This document shows, in pieces, positions 1-8,793 of a stretch of 64,000 nt of DNA; within the stretch, counting starts at the first letter, position 1; the number at the start of each line of letters is the position of its first letter. The position numbers and the translations under genes are program-made. The notes under the pieces are model-generated. The model saw only the letters and a list, made by a program, of their open reading frames with translations. It was not told the DNA's origin and did not search any database. Source of the stretch: Myxococcales bacterium (GTDB lineage: Bacteria > Myxococcota_A > UBA9042 > UBA3505); NCBI GenBank assembly GCA_002728755.1, contig PBVT01000016.1, positions 49,670 through 113,669 of the forward strand, written 5' to 3'.

Positions 1-1559
1 GGCTCCGCATCCAGGGCACAATGACCCGTGAGCAATGTAAACATAAAGGCGCCGATGGCCTTATTCAGATCGCCGTTCATATGCCAGCCATCACTATATC
101 CCGATTGCCCTGGGATCGCGTCTTGCATCTGGACCAGCAGTGTCCGTACGGGGATAGCCCGCGCGTAGGGTAGCTCGAGATCGCGTGCCATCTTGCGAGC
201 GACGCCGAGATCCGTGCCATTCTCTATGCCATCGCGCCGCTTATCCAGACCGTATAGAAGGGTCGTATTCCCATGGTTCGAATGGTCCTGCATGGGAAAG
301 CCGAGGGAATGGTCAAATTGCGCGGGATCAATCTTGTACCGTTTATGGGCTTCAAACTCGGTATTGGCGCGACCATAGTTGAAATTGATCGGAGGGTCTC
401 CGCCCGACTCCAATTTCACATTTGCCTTGCCCAGGACCCAGTTCAGACCACCACGGATACCATTCTCTGAGCTGGAGCCCGTGTGATTATAATTCAAGAC
501 TCGGTCGGTAATATCACAGCTCTTAAAAGGCGAGACGAATGTGCGCGCCCCCGTATAATGCATCTGACCTGCTTCACTGAGCACTGTCGATAGCGCCGCT
601 TCTGCCAGCTCATCATCGTATTGGTAGCTCGACGAGGACGCGCTCCTACCCACCATATGCGCATAGATGGAGGCCGCTGCCAGATACGCCCCATTCGGTG
701 TCGGGTGGGCCCCTGCGATGTCCTTCTTCTGGGCGGCAAGATCACCCCAGGCGCGACCGGCCGGAATGACCGGTAGGCCGACCTTCGCCCCATCACTGGT
801 GCGGTAGGTGAACTCTGAGAAATGATCGATAGCCGCCCCGTCGGCATTCTCCGGCCACAACATAAGCAGGTGCGGCTGCGCGTTTCCCTCGGCGACCTTA
901 GCGGCCACCTTATTTGCACCGAGAGAATAATAACCCGGAACCGTGGACACGATATTGGGATCTCCTCCGATTACGACATGATCCCAATCGACACCACCTT
1001 GTCCCGCCAGATTTGATAACCGCGCCTCGCGCCCCTCGGGCCAATAATAATACTGGGTGAGGGAATGGCAGTAATAGGTCCAGCTGTATTCGTCGCCACC
1101 CTGGCCGTAACCCGTAACGTGCTGCTTACTCCGATAGAGATCCTCGGCGACCACATTCACAGCCAGGGGAAGTGTCGTGTCGCCCGATAGGATGCTTTGC
1201 AACTCGGAGACAATCAGGTGGGGTGAGAAGGCGGCGGCGCCATCCCGGATCGAGTAGATCGTGCCGATCACCAGGATATCCAAAGTCCCGTCACCATTTC
1301 GGTCGAGCTCGAAGGGGGGAGGTGTCGTCACGTCCGGTTCGGTACCCCCATCGACCGGGACTCCGTCATCGACCGGGACGTCCGGTGCCGTATCTTCCCC
1401 GATGTCCGTTCCAGTGCTTTCGCTAAGGTCTGCACCAACATCGCTCCCAAGGTCCGATCCGGGTTCTTCGCTCGAACCGGAACAACCGAGCGCCAAAAGA
1501 AGCGCGGTCGCAAGTATCACGATACTACGCACCTGTAGGGAATTCTGTTCACGGATCAT
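1..1559 (-). CDS. SGNH-hydrolase-like lipoprotein, 3' end outside window
   Basis: The reading frame is open from the ATG at 1559 to the left edge (519 codons), so the C-terminus is missing. An AAAAGGAA Shine-Dalgarno lies just upstream of the ATG. The N-terminus is a basic start, a hydrophobic stretch and LALGCSGSS, read as a lipoprotein signal. A long Asp/Pro/Thr-rich linker (about residues 28-75) follows. The folded part opens with DILVIGTIYSIRDG, which resembles the first block of SGNH/DUF4886-type hydrolases (usually IGNS), and later has AHPTPNGAYLAAASIYAH, resembling the catalytic-His block of that fold. The canonical GDS/GNS serine context is not exact, so activity is uncertain. Likely an outer-membrane or surface esterase-like lipoprotein. 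It is transcribed away from glyQ. Confidence 0.6.
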   Translation of the reverse strand, partial: MIREQNSLQVRSIVILATALLLALGCSGSSEEPGSDLGSDVGADLSESTGTDIGEDTAPDVPVDDGVPVDGGTEPDVTTPPPFELDRNGDGTLDILVIGTIYSIRDGAAAFSPHLIVSELQSILSGDTTLPLAVNVVAEDLYRSKQHVTGYGQGGDEYSWTYYCHSLTQYYYWPEGREARLSNLAGQGGVDWDHVVIGGDPNIVSTVPGYYSLGANKVAAKVAEGNAQPHLLMLWPENADGAAIDHFSEFTYRTSDGAKVGLPVIPAGRAWGDLAAQKKDIAGAHPTPNGAYLAAASIYAHMVGRSASSSSYQYDDELAEAALSTVLSEAGQMHYTGARTFVSPFKSCDITDRVLNYNHTGSSSENGIRGGLNWVLGKANVKLESGGDPPINFNYGRANTEFEAHKRYKIDPAQFDHSLGFPMQDHSNHGNTTLLYGLDKRRDGIENGTDLGVARKMARDLELPYARAIPVRTLLVQMQDAIPGQSGYSDGWHMNGDLNKAIGAFMFTLLTGHCALDAE

Positions 1560-1795
1560 ACTGGTTCCTTTTGCATATTGAAGACTCAATACTCTTCGCA
1601 AAGCGTAGCTCTATCGCCTCTTTAACACCAATCGAATACGACAGCATTCGGAGTTCAACACGGTCAACGACATTCCTGCAAGTCACCTCGCCCAGTCGGG
1701 GATTGGGCAAAGCCAGGGTAAACAGCGGATGGCACCCCAGGCATCTACTGCCATTTGTCGTTGGCAATCTATGCAAGAAAACCGTGTCGTGGAGA

Positions 1796-1824
1796 TTGAC
1801 CCCTGTCCGCACGGTTGCTAGGGT
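1796..1824 (+). promoter_or_regulatory. candidate sigma70-type promoter of the glyQ operon
   Basis: TTGACC at 1796-1801 and TAGGGT at 1819-1824 are separated by 17 bp. This would place transcription start near 1831, about 20 nt before the chosen glyQ start and just ahead of its Shine-Dalgarno. The -10 match is only partial (T-A at the first two positions and the final T), so this is a candidate from spacing, not a strong consensus. Confidence 0.35.
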
Positions 1825-1851
1825 TCGCACCCCAGATTGGAGACAGTAGTT

Positions 1852-2730
1852 TTGAATTTCCAAGAAGTCATTTTAGCCCTTCAAAAATACTGGGCCGATG
1901 AAGGCTGCCTTATCGTCCAACCCTACGATGTAGAAAAGGGTGCAGGTACCTTCAATCCATCCACATTCCTACGGGCCCTGGGTCCCGAGCCATGGAATGC
2001 AGCCTACGTAGAGCCTTCCCGGCGACCAACCGACGGCCGGTACGGTGAAAACCCCAACCGTTTGCAACATTACTATCAGTTCCAAACGGTCATGAAACCA
2101 GCCCCCGCAGACATTCAGGGCATGTATCTTCGTTCCCTCGAGGCTATCGGGCTCAAGCTGGAGAACCACGATATACGCTTTGTTGAAGACGACTGGGAAT
2201 CACCGACACTCGGCGCCTGGGGACTCGGCTGGGAGGTCTGGATCGACGGAATGGAGGCGACCCAGTTCACCTACTTCCAGCAGGTCGGTGGTATCGATCT
2301 CGATCCCATCATGGTCGAAATCACCTACGGCATTGAACGCATCTGTATGTTCCTGCAAGACGTAGAGAATGTATACGATCTGGAATGGAGCCAGGGCATC
2401 AGTTACGGCGACGTTCATCACCAGGATGAGGTTCAATTCAGTCGTTACAACTTTGAAGAGGCCAACACTGAGCTCTACTTTGATCTCTTCAAGAATCTCT
2501 CTGAGGAATGTATTCGCCTGGTGGAGGGAGGCCTCGTCCTACCCGCCTACGACTACTGCATGCGCGCATCCCATGTGTTCAATCTACTCGATGCCCGCAG
2601 CGCCATCAGCGTAACAGAGCGCCAGGCCTATATCGGACGGATTCGTGGCCTGTCGCGACGGGTTGCGGAAGGTTATATCGAACTACGCACCAATCTCGGA
2701 CATCCCCTTACCAAACAGGTTTCGGTATGA
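1852..2730 (+). CDS. glyQ: glycyl-tRNA synthetase alpha subunit
   Basis: Alpha chain of the bacterial alpha2beta2 glycyl-tRNA synthetase, which makes Gly-tRNA(Gly) from glycine, ATP and tRNA. The 292-residue product has the family's length and signature blocks: [43 protein letters not shown] motif 2, [33 protein letters not shown] and FTYFQQVGG. The longest frame begins at a TTG at 1837, but TTG 1852 has GGAG at 1839-1842 with a 9-nt spacer and gives a start ([14 protein letters not shown]) that fits family N-termini, so 1852 is chosen. The stop overlaps the glyS start (ATGA), implying translational coupling of the two subunits. Confidence 0.97.
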   Translation: MNFQEVILALQKYWADEGCLIVQPYDVEKGAGTFNPSTFLRALGPEPWNAAYVEPSRRPTDGRYGENPNRLQHYYQFQTVMKPAPADIQGMYLRSLEAIGLKLENHDIRFVEDDWESPTLGAWGLGWEVWIDGMEATQFTYFQQVGGIDLDPIMVEITYGIERICMFLQDVENVYDLEWSQGISYGDVHHQDEVQFSRYNFEEANTELYFDLFKNLSEECIRLVEGGLVLPAYDYCMRASHVFNLLDARSAISVTERQAYIGRIRGLSRRVAEGYIELRTNLGHPLTKQVSV

Positions 2731-4808
2731 GTGTGGGCGAAACCAACAGCCAACTGCTTCTTGAGGTCGGAGTTGAAGAGCTCCCCCCCGGAACCATTTC
2801 TTCCGTCGTAAAGGCGTTCGACGATCGTGTTAAGGCGGCTCTGGAGTCCTGGGGCCTTCAGGCTGGATCCTCCACCACGTACGCTACACCGCGACGGATT
2901 GCTGTACAGGTATCTGGGGTACAGACACAACAGCCCGACCGCTCCGAGATGGTACTTGGACCGCCGGTATCCATCGCTTATGACGACGAGGGCAACCCCT
3001 CTCCTGCGGCCGCCGGCTTTGCTCGTAAGGTTGGCGTCGAGGTCGACAAGATGTCGGTCCAACCGGGAAAGCGCGGCGATGTCCTGGCTGCAGAAGTACA
3101 TATTGTGGGGCAATCCGCGGTAACCCTGCTGGCCGATGCACTGCCGGAGATCATAGGGGGCCTACCCTTCCCCAAGAAGATGCGCTGGGAAGCCTCGGGG
3201 CTGGCATTCTCAAGACCCATCCGCTGGGTCCTGGCCGTTCTGGGAGACCAGACGATCCCGTTTACAGTCGGCGACGTTCAGTCCTCGAACCAGACCGAAG
3301 GCCATCGATTCCTGGCACCTGGAACCTTCGTCTTGGAATCTCCCGACAGCTACCAGGAGGCGCTTCGAAGCCGCTACGTGCTGGCCGATATGGGAGAGCG
3401 TAAATCCCGTATTGAAGAGGGCCTGGCCGCGCTGGAGACCAACGATATCAAGGTAGTCCCGGACCCAGCCCTGGTGGATACAGTGACCAATCTGGTGGAA
3501 TGGCCGGAGACCGCCCTCGGGTCGTTCCCATCAAGCTACCTGGCCCTGCCTCGTGAAGTGTTGATCACTGAGCTGCGGCAACATCAAAAAATCTTCGCCA
3601 TTGAAGACGCAAACGGCTCTCTCGTACCCCATTTCGCCGTGGTTATGGGCACCCAGCCCGCCGACGTAGAAGGTGTACTTCGAGGCAACGCTCGCGTGAT
3701 TCGAGCCCGGCTCGAAGATGGTCAATTCTTCTACGACGAAGATCGAAAGACCCGTCTAGAAGATCGAATCGATGCACTGGATAAGGTCCTCTATCTCAAG
3801 GGGCTCGGTTCCGTAAAAGAGCGAACGGAAAGACTCGTGGGTTTGAGTCGAGCCATCGCGGAACAAGTGCTTCCCGATAGCGTCGACGATTGCGCTCGTA
3901 CCGCACATCTCGCGAAGGCTGATCTGGTCACATTGATGGTCAACGAATTTGCCGAGCTTCAGGGCATTATGGGGCGGTATTATGCTCTCCATGACGGCGA
4001 ATCCGAAACCGTAGCCCAGGCGATCGAAGAACATTATCGACCACGGTTCTCCGGTGATGCCATACCAGGATCCACCGTCGGTGCAGTGGTCGCACTGGCC
4101 GATAAGGTCGACGCCATCGCCGGTTGTTTCGCGGTCGGTCTCATTCCCAAAGGAAGCCAGGACCCCTATGCTCTACGACGAGCCGCGATCGGTATCCTTC
4201 GTATTCTCGAAGATACCCGCCTGAACATTGGCTTCCGCGGGCTCCTTACCATGGCTTTCCAACAGCTTGAGGCGCAGGGTGTCGACATAACAGCCGGCAT
4301 GCAAACTGGAGCCAGTGAATTTGTGGAAGCCCGGGTACGAGTCCTCTATTCGGAACGCTATACCCACGATCTGGTCGATGCCGTCCTCGCTGTGGGCTGT
4401 GAACAGCCACATGAGCTGATGGCACGTATTGAGGCCCTCCAGTTGGCGCGAACCGAAGGTTGGTTCGACGAAGCAGCCGTGGCATTCAAACGTATCCAGA
4501 ACATTAGCCGTGACCACTCCCAGAGTGCCTACGACACAGACCAACTCGTCGATCCGGCGGAGAAAGCGCTGGACACGGCGTTTCGCCAGGCCCAGACGAG
4601 CCTGCAAGATGCTCTCTCCATGAGCGACCATAAGCTGGCTATCTCCATCCTTGGCGACCTTCGACCATCCGTAGACACCTTCTTCGACGAGGTGCTCGTG
4701 ATGGCAGACGATCCAGGGGTGCGAAATAACCGACTTTCCCTTCTCAGAGCCTTGGCGAATGACTTCAGTCGAGTAGCCGACTTCACCCGGATACGGGCAG
4801 ACAAATAG
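2727..4808 (+). CDS. glyS: glycyl-tRNA synthetase beta subunit
   Basis: Beta chain of the tetrameric glycyl-tRNA synthetase, which carries tRNA-recognition and anticodon-binding regions. The product is 693 residues, close to the E. coli protein (689). It begins with the family's [13 protein letters not shown] block and contains [51 protein letters not shown] and, near residue 480, the [16 protein letters not shown] block of the C-terminal part. The ATG at 2727 overlaps the glyQ stop. An upstream in-frame extension to 2508 lies inside glyQ and is not coding. ppdK follows after 8 bp. Confidence 0.97.
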   Translation: MSVGETNSQLLLEVGVEELPPGTISSVVKAFDDRVKAALESWGLQAGSSTTYATPRRIAVQVSGVQTQQPDRSEMVLGPPVSIAYDDEGNPSPAAAGFARKVGVEVDKMSVQPGKRGDVLAAEVHIVGQSAVTLLADALPEIIGGLPFPKKMRWEASGLAFSRPIRWVLAVLGDQTIPFTVGDVQSSNQTEGHRFLAPGTFVLESPDSYQEALRSRYVLADMGERKSRIEEGLAALETNDIKVVPDPALVDTVTNLVEWPETALGSFPSSYLALPREVLITELRQHQKIFAIEDANGSLVPHFAVVMGTQPADVEGVLRGNARVIRARLEDGQFFYDEDRKTRLEDRIDALDKVLYLKGLGSVKERTERLVGLSRAIAEQVLPDSVDDCARTAHLAKADLVTLMVNEFAELQGIMGRYYALHDGESETVAQAIEEHYRPRFSGDAIPGSTVGAVVALADKVDAIAGCFAVGLIPKGSQDPYALRRAAIGILRILEDTRLNIGFRGLLTMAFQQLEAQGVDITAGMQTGASEFVEARVRVLYSERYTHDLVDAVLAVGCEQPHELMARIEALQLARTEGWFDEAAVAFKRIQNISRDHSQSAYDTDQLVDPAEKALDTAFRQAQTSLQDALSMSDHKLAISILGDLRPSVDTFFDEVLVMADDPGVRNNRLSLLRALANDFSRVADFTRIRADK

Positions 4809-4816
4809 GTACACAA

Positions 4817-7543
4817 ATGACTACACAAAACATCTATTTCTTTGGCGACGATAACACCGAAGGCGACAGCTCAATGAAGAGCCTCCTTGGAGGCAAGGGA
4901 GCAAACCTCGCAGAGATGGCACGTATTGATCTGCCGGTGCCTCCCGGGTTTACGATTACCACAGACGTCTGTACCCGTTTCCAGGAGGTCGGTGGCCTAC
5001 CAGACGGTTTGATGGACGACGTGCGCGCCTCGATCGCGCGCCTCGAAAAAACCACGGGGAAAACCTTCGGCGGTGGCAGCCACCCGCTCCTGGTATCCGT
5101 CCGTAGTGGTGCACCAATCTCCATGCCCGGCATGATGGACACCGTGCTGAACCTGGGACTCAACTCCGCCGTGCGGGACTCCATGGAAGAGCTCTCCGGC
5201 TCCGGACGCTTTGTTCGTGATAGCCATCGTCGCTTCATTCAGATGTTCGGTAACGTCGTAAAAGGTCTCGATGGAGAAGCGTTTGAGCATGAGCTCTCGG
5301 CTGTGAAGAAAGACCGTGGTGTAGAAAATGACTACGATCTCAGCGCGGAAGATCTGGACGAGGTGATTCGCCGTTACATGGCGGTCTACGAAGGCCAGGC
5401 CGGCGAGAGCTTCCCCGAAGATCCCTGGGATCAGCTCGAAGCTGCAATCCACGCGGTCTTCCAATCCTGGGGTAACCCCCGTGCGATCACCTACCGACGC
5501 CTGAATCGTATCTCGGACGATCTTGGTACGGCCGTAAATGTGCAGGCGATGGCCTATGGCAATCTGGGTAACGACTGTGGAACCGGCGTAGGCTTCACCC
5601 GAGACCCATCGAATGGAACCCGGGAATTCTACGGCGAGTACCTTGTTAACGCACAGGGCGAAGATGTCGTAGCCGGTATTCGAACTCCCCTCCCCGTCCG
5701 AGCCGAGCGAGCGGCCGAACTGGATCTGGCTGGTCAGTCTCTGCAGGAGACCTTCCCGGCCGTATTCGACCAGCTTATGGGCCTCGCAGCACAGCTCGAA
5801 AAGCATTATAAAGATGTCCAGGACATCGAGTTCACCATCGAGCACGAACGGCTCTATTTGCTGCAGACCCGTACCGCGAAACGAACAGGCCATGCCTGGT
5901 TGATTTCGCAGACCGCCATGGTAGACGAAGGCCTGATCGAGAAGTCCGATGCCGTAACGCGCGTTCCGGCCGATGCGTTGACCCAGATCCTGGCGCCGAC
6001 GTTGAACCCGAGCGAGGCCAACCGAGCACGACACGACGGACGCCTCCTCGCGATTGGCCTCAACGCGGGACCAGGGGCCGCACAGGGTACCATCGCCTTT
6101 ACGGCCGACGACGCCGCGGAGCGAACAAACCAAGGCCAGAAAGTGATTCTGGTTCGCGAAGAGACCACACCCGAGGACATCCACGGAATGGACGCAGCGC
6201 AGGGTATTCTTACCGCACGCGGCGGCCTCACATCCCACGCCGCTGTTGTCGCCCGTGGTATGGGAAAACCCTGCGTGGTGGGTTGCAGCAGTATCCGGAT
6301 TGATTCGGAGCGAAACGTGTTGATCGCCGATGGGCGGGAATTCAGCGCCGACGATCTCATCACAATCGATGGAACGACCGGCGAAGTATTCGCGGGTACA
6401 ATCGATATCTCGGCCTCCGAAGTTCTCCAGGTACATATTGAAAAAACCCGATCGGCCGATGATTCCGATATCTGTCAGGCCTTTGACCAGATCCTGAACT
6501 GGGCAGATGATATCCGAACCATGGGTATTCGGACCAACGCGGACACCCCGAAGGACAGCGAAGTCGCCATCGCCCTGGGCGCGGAAGGTATTGGTCTATG
6601 TCGTACCGAACATATGTTCTTCGACACGGATCGTATTCGAGCCATGCGCCAGATGATTCTGTCGCGTACGCCGGAAGAGCGTGAAGCCGCCTTGCGCCAG
6701 ATTGAACCCATGCAGGCCGAAGACTTCCGCGGGATCTTCCGCGCCATGGGTTCGCGACCGGTTACCATTCGAACTCTGGATCCGCCGCTGCACGAGTTCC
6801 TGCCCCACGGCGGGCCCGAGGTCGAGGAATTGGCCCAGTCCCTGGGTATGTCGGCCGCTGCGATTCATACCCGTATTGATGAGCTACGCGAGATGAACCC
6901 CATGTTGGGTCACCGTGGCTGTCGACTCGGCTTGATGTATCCACAGATCACACGTATGCAGGCGCGCGCCATCATTACGGCCGCTCTCGACGTAGCCGCC
7001 GAAGGCATCGATGTACACCCCGAGATCATGATCCCGCTAGTAGGTAATGTACAAGAGCTTTCCCTTCAGAAAGAAGAGGTAATCCGCGAAGCCGAAGCTC
7101 TATTCGAAGAGCGTGGCCAGACCGTCGATTATATGCTCGGCACCATGATTGAGGTCCCACGTGCTGCCCTGACCGCCGACGAGGTCGCAGCCGAAGCGAC
7201 GTTCTTCTCCTTCGGGACCAACGACCTCACCCAGATGACTCTGGGCGTGTCCCGTGACGACGCCGGTTCCTTCCTTCCGGATTATGTGCAGTACGGTATC
7301 TATCCGGCCGACCCCTTTGCCAGCATCGACACTTCGGGTGTGGGGATCCTGATGCAGATGGCCGTAGATAAGGGACGACAGGCCCGACCAGACATCAAGC
7401 TGGGGATCTGTGGTGAACACGGTGGAGACCCCTCGTCTATCCAATTCTGTGCCAAGCTCGGCCTTCACTACGTGTCTTGTTCTCCCTACCGCGTACCTAT
7501 CGCGCGATTGGCAGCAGCACAGGCGGCGCTTGCATCCAAATGA
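4817..7543 (+). CDS. ppdK: pyruvate, phosphate dikinase
   Basis: Interconverts pyruvate + ATP + Pi and phosphoenolpyruvate + AMP + PPi in the cytoplasm. The 908-residue length fits bacterial PPDK. The N-terminal ATP-grasp domain has SLLGGKGANLAEMA and VRSGAPISMPGMMDTVLNLG. The swivelling phosphohistidine domain has GGLTSHAAVVARGMGKPCV, with phosphate-accepting His474. The C-terminal TIM barrel has GIGLCRTEHMFF, NPMLGHRGCRLG, SFGTNDLTQMTLGVSRDD and GICGEHGGDP, where Cys865 corresponds to the catalytic Cys of PPDK. It sits 8 bp after glyS and its stop overlaps the next lipoprotein start by 4 bp. Linkage to glyRS is unusual and may only reflect shared growth-linked expression. Confidence 0.97.
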   Translation: MTTQNIYFFGDDNTEGDSSMKSLLGGKGANLAEMARIDLPVPPGFTITTDVCTRFQEVGGLPDGLMDDVRASIARLEKTTGKTFGGGSHPLLVSVRSGAPISMPGMMDTVLNLGLNSAVRDSMEELSGSGRFVRDSHRRFIQMFGNVVKGLDGEAFEHELSAVKKDRGVENDYDLSAEDLDEVIRRYMAVYEGQAGESFPEDPWDQLEAAIHAVFQSWGNPRAITYRRLNRISDDLGTAVNVQAMAYGNLGNDCGTGVGFTRDPSNGTREFYGEYLVNAQGEDVVAGIRTPLPVRAERAAELDLAGQSLQETFPAVFDQLMGLAAQLEKHYKDVQDIEFTIEHERLYLLQTRTAKRTGHAWLISQTAMVDEGLIEKSDAVTRVPADALTQILAPTLNPSEANRARHDGRLLAIGLNAGPGAAQGTIAFTADDAAERTNQGQKVILVREETTPEDIHGMDAAQGILTARGGLTSHAAVVARGMGKPCVVGCSSIRIDSERNVLIADGREFSADDLITIDGTTGEVFAGTIDISASEVLQVHIEKTRSADDSDICQAFDQILNWADDIRTMGIRTNADTPKDSEVAIALGAEGIGLCRTEHMFFDTDRIRAMRQMILSRTPEEREAALRQIEPMQAEDFRGIFRAMGSRPVTIRTLDPPLHEFLPHGGPEVEELAQSLGMSAAAIHTRIDELREMNPMLGHRGCRLGLMYPQITRMQARAIITAALDVAAEGIDVHPEIMIPLVGNVQELSLQKEEVIREAEALFEERGQTVDYMLGTMIEVPRAALTADEVAAEATFFSFGTNDLTQMTLGVSRDDAGSFLPDYVQYGIYPADPFASIDTSGVGILMQMAVDKGRQARPDIKLGICGEHGGDPSSIQFCAKLGLHYVSCSPYRVPIARLAAAQAALASK

Positions 7544-8793
7544 TAGCCTCTGTCTCCAAAACACAACGCTTCCTTGCAGTGAGCCTGGTCCTCTTTGGGT
7601 TGGGATGTGCCGAAAGCCAGATTGGCTTTCCTCATCCGGCCGAGTTGATCCGTTGGCCTACATCCATGCTGGTGGACAGTGATGGCCGCTACGCCTACGT
7701 AGTGAACAGCAACTTCGATCAGCTCTATAAGAGTGGGACCATCGCGGTGATCGACCTGGTCGAAGAGCGGGTTCTTCCCGACACTACCGTCCAGATCACA
7801 CCCTTCGGTGGGATCATGCGAGGCCTGGTGGATCCAGACTCAGGCCAGGTGGAGACCTTGCTGATTCCCTCACGACAATCCGACTCGATCTTCCGAATCG
7901 ATGTACAACGGGACTCCGAGGATAGTCCTCCGGTCCTCGATTGTGGTGGGCCGGCCGATGGCGACACGGGCACATGTAACGAGGATCACGAGTATACCAG
8001 TGATGAAGGGTTATCCCCCGGTGAAGAGCCCTATGCGTCTCTTATTCTTCACGAGCTGGGACCATCCCATCGCATCTTTATCAGCGCAGGTCTTGTCGAT
8101 GGCACCCTCAATTTCTTCTGGATCCAGGACGATGGCGCGCTCGGAAAATTAGCAGAGACGACCACCAATTCTGGTGTCCAGTCGATGGTCTACCACCCCG
8201 GCACGGGCACCCTGGTGTTGGCGCATAAATCCAAAACCTTTCTCACGGTCATAGACCTGGACTTTGGGCTCGTAGACGACACACCGGTGGTCAATCTCGG
8301 TGACCCCATATTCCTGCAGCTTCCCGCCCTGGTAAAAACCACCGTAGGCCTTGATTTTGGACGCGAGCTATCCCTATTGCCCGACGGGCACAGGATCGCA
8401 TTGGTATGGCGCCAACCGGATAGTCTGTACATCCTTGAGCCAGACGCCACCCAGGCCAGCCGGTTTCGACTTGTGCACGAGATCGCCGTTGGCGATGGAG
8501 CATCGCGCGTTGTATTCGCACCTTTTGGCGTCGATGGGTCCTGGCGGGCTTTTGTGAGCAGCTTCAAAGAAGACAAGATCTACGTGGTGGACTACGAGGC
8601 GGGTCTGGTCACAAACTATGTACCCGTGGGTCGTGGCCCCTATGAGCTCGCCGTCGTCCATCAGGAGGATCGTAAATGGATCGTAACAGCCGACTTCGAG
8701 GATGGTACGCTGACCATCGTCGACGGTGATCCAGAGAGCGCGACCCACCTACAGGTAATTACAGCGGTCAAGGGCATCGAGGTAGAGGAATGA
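7540..8793 (+). CDS. lipoprotein with YVTN-type beta-propeller
   Basis: A 417-residue exported protein starting at the ATG that overlaps the ppdK stop (ATGA). The first 24 residues form a basic then hydrophobic signal ending FGLGCAES, a plausible lipoprotein site although the -3 residue is not Leu. The rest has repeated blade-like strands with Tyr-Val-aliphatic patterns: YAYVVNSNFDQLYKSG, GTIAVIDLVE, RIALVWRQPDSLYILEPD, DKIYVVDYEAG and YELAVVHQEDRKWIVTADFEDGTLTIVD. These resemble the surrogate-blade repeats of YVTN/cytochrome-cd1-like propellers, which usually mediate binding. No catalytic motif is seen. Partner and ligand are unknown. It is co-transcribed and overlapping with the next lipoprotein, so the two probably act together at the cell surface. 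Confidence 0.75.
   Translation: MIASVSKTQRFLAVSLVLFGLGCAESQIGFPHPAELIRWPTSMLVDSDGRYAYVVNSNFDQLYKSGTIAVIDLVEERVLPDTTVQITPFGGIMRGLVDPDSGQVETLLIPSRQSDSIFRIDVQRDSEDSPPVLDCGGPADGDTGTCNEDHEYTSDEGLSPGEEPYASLILHELGPSHRIFISAGLVDGTLNFFWIQDDGALGKLAETTTNSGVQSMVYHPGTGTLVLAHKSKTFLTVIDLDFGLVDDTPVVNLGDPIFLQLPALVKTTVGLDFGRELSLLPDGHRIALVWRQPDSLYILEPDATQASRFRLVHEIAVGDGASRVVFAPFGVDGSWRAFVSSFKEDKIYVVDYEAGLVTNYVPVGRGPYELAVVHQEDRKWIVTADFEDGTLTIVDGDPESATHLQVITAVKGIEVEE

Noticed and set aside
2508..2726. An upstream extension of glyS.
   Set aside because: It lies within glyQ in another frame and has no similarity to GlyS; the ATG at 2727 matches the family start.
4997..6436. A 479-codon open frame on the minus strand opposite ppdK.
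   Set aside because: It is fully antisense to ppdK, whose protein is unmistakable over its whole length. It shows no family motif; codon bias alone keeps it open.
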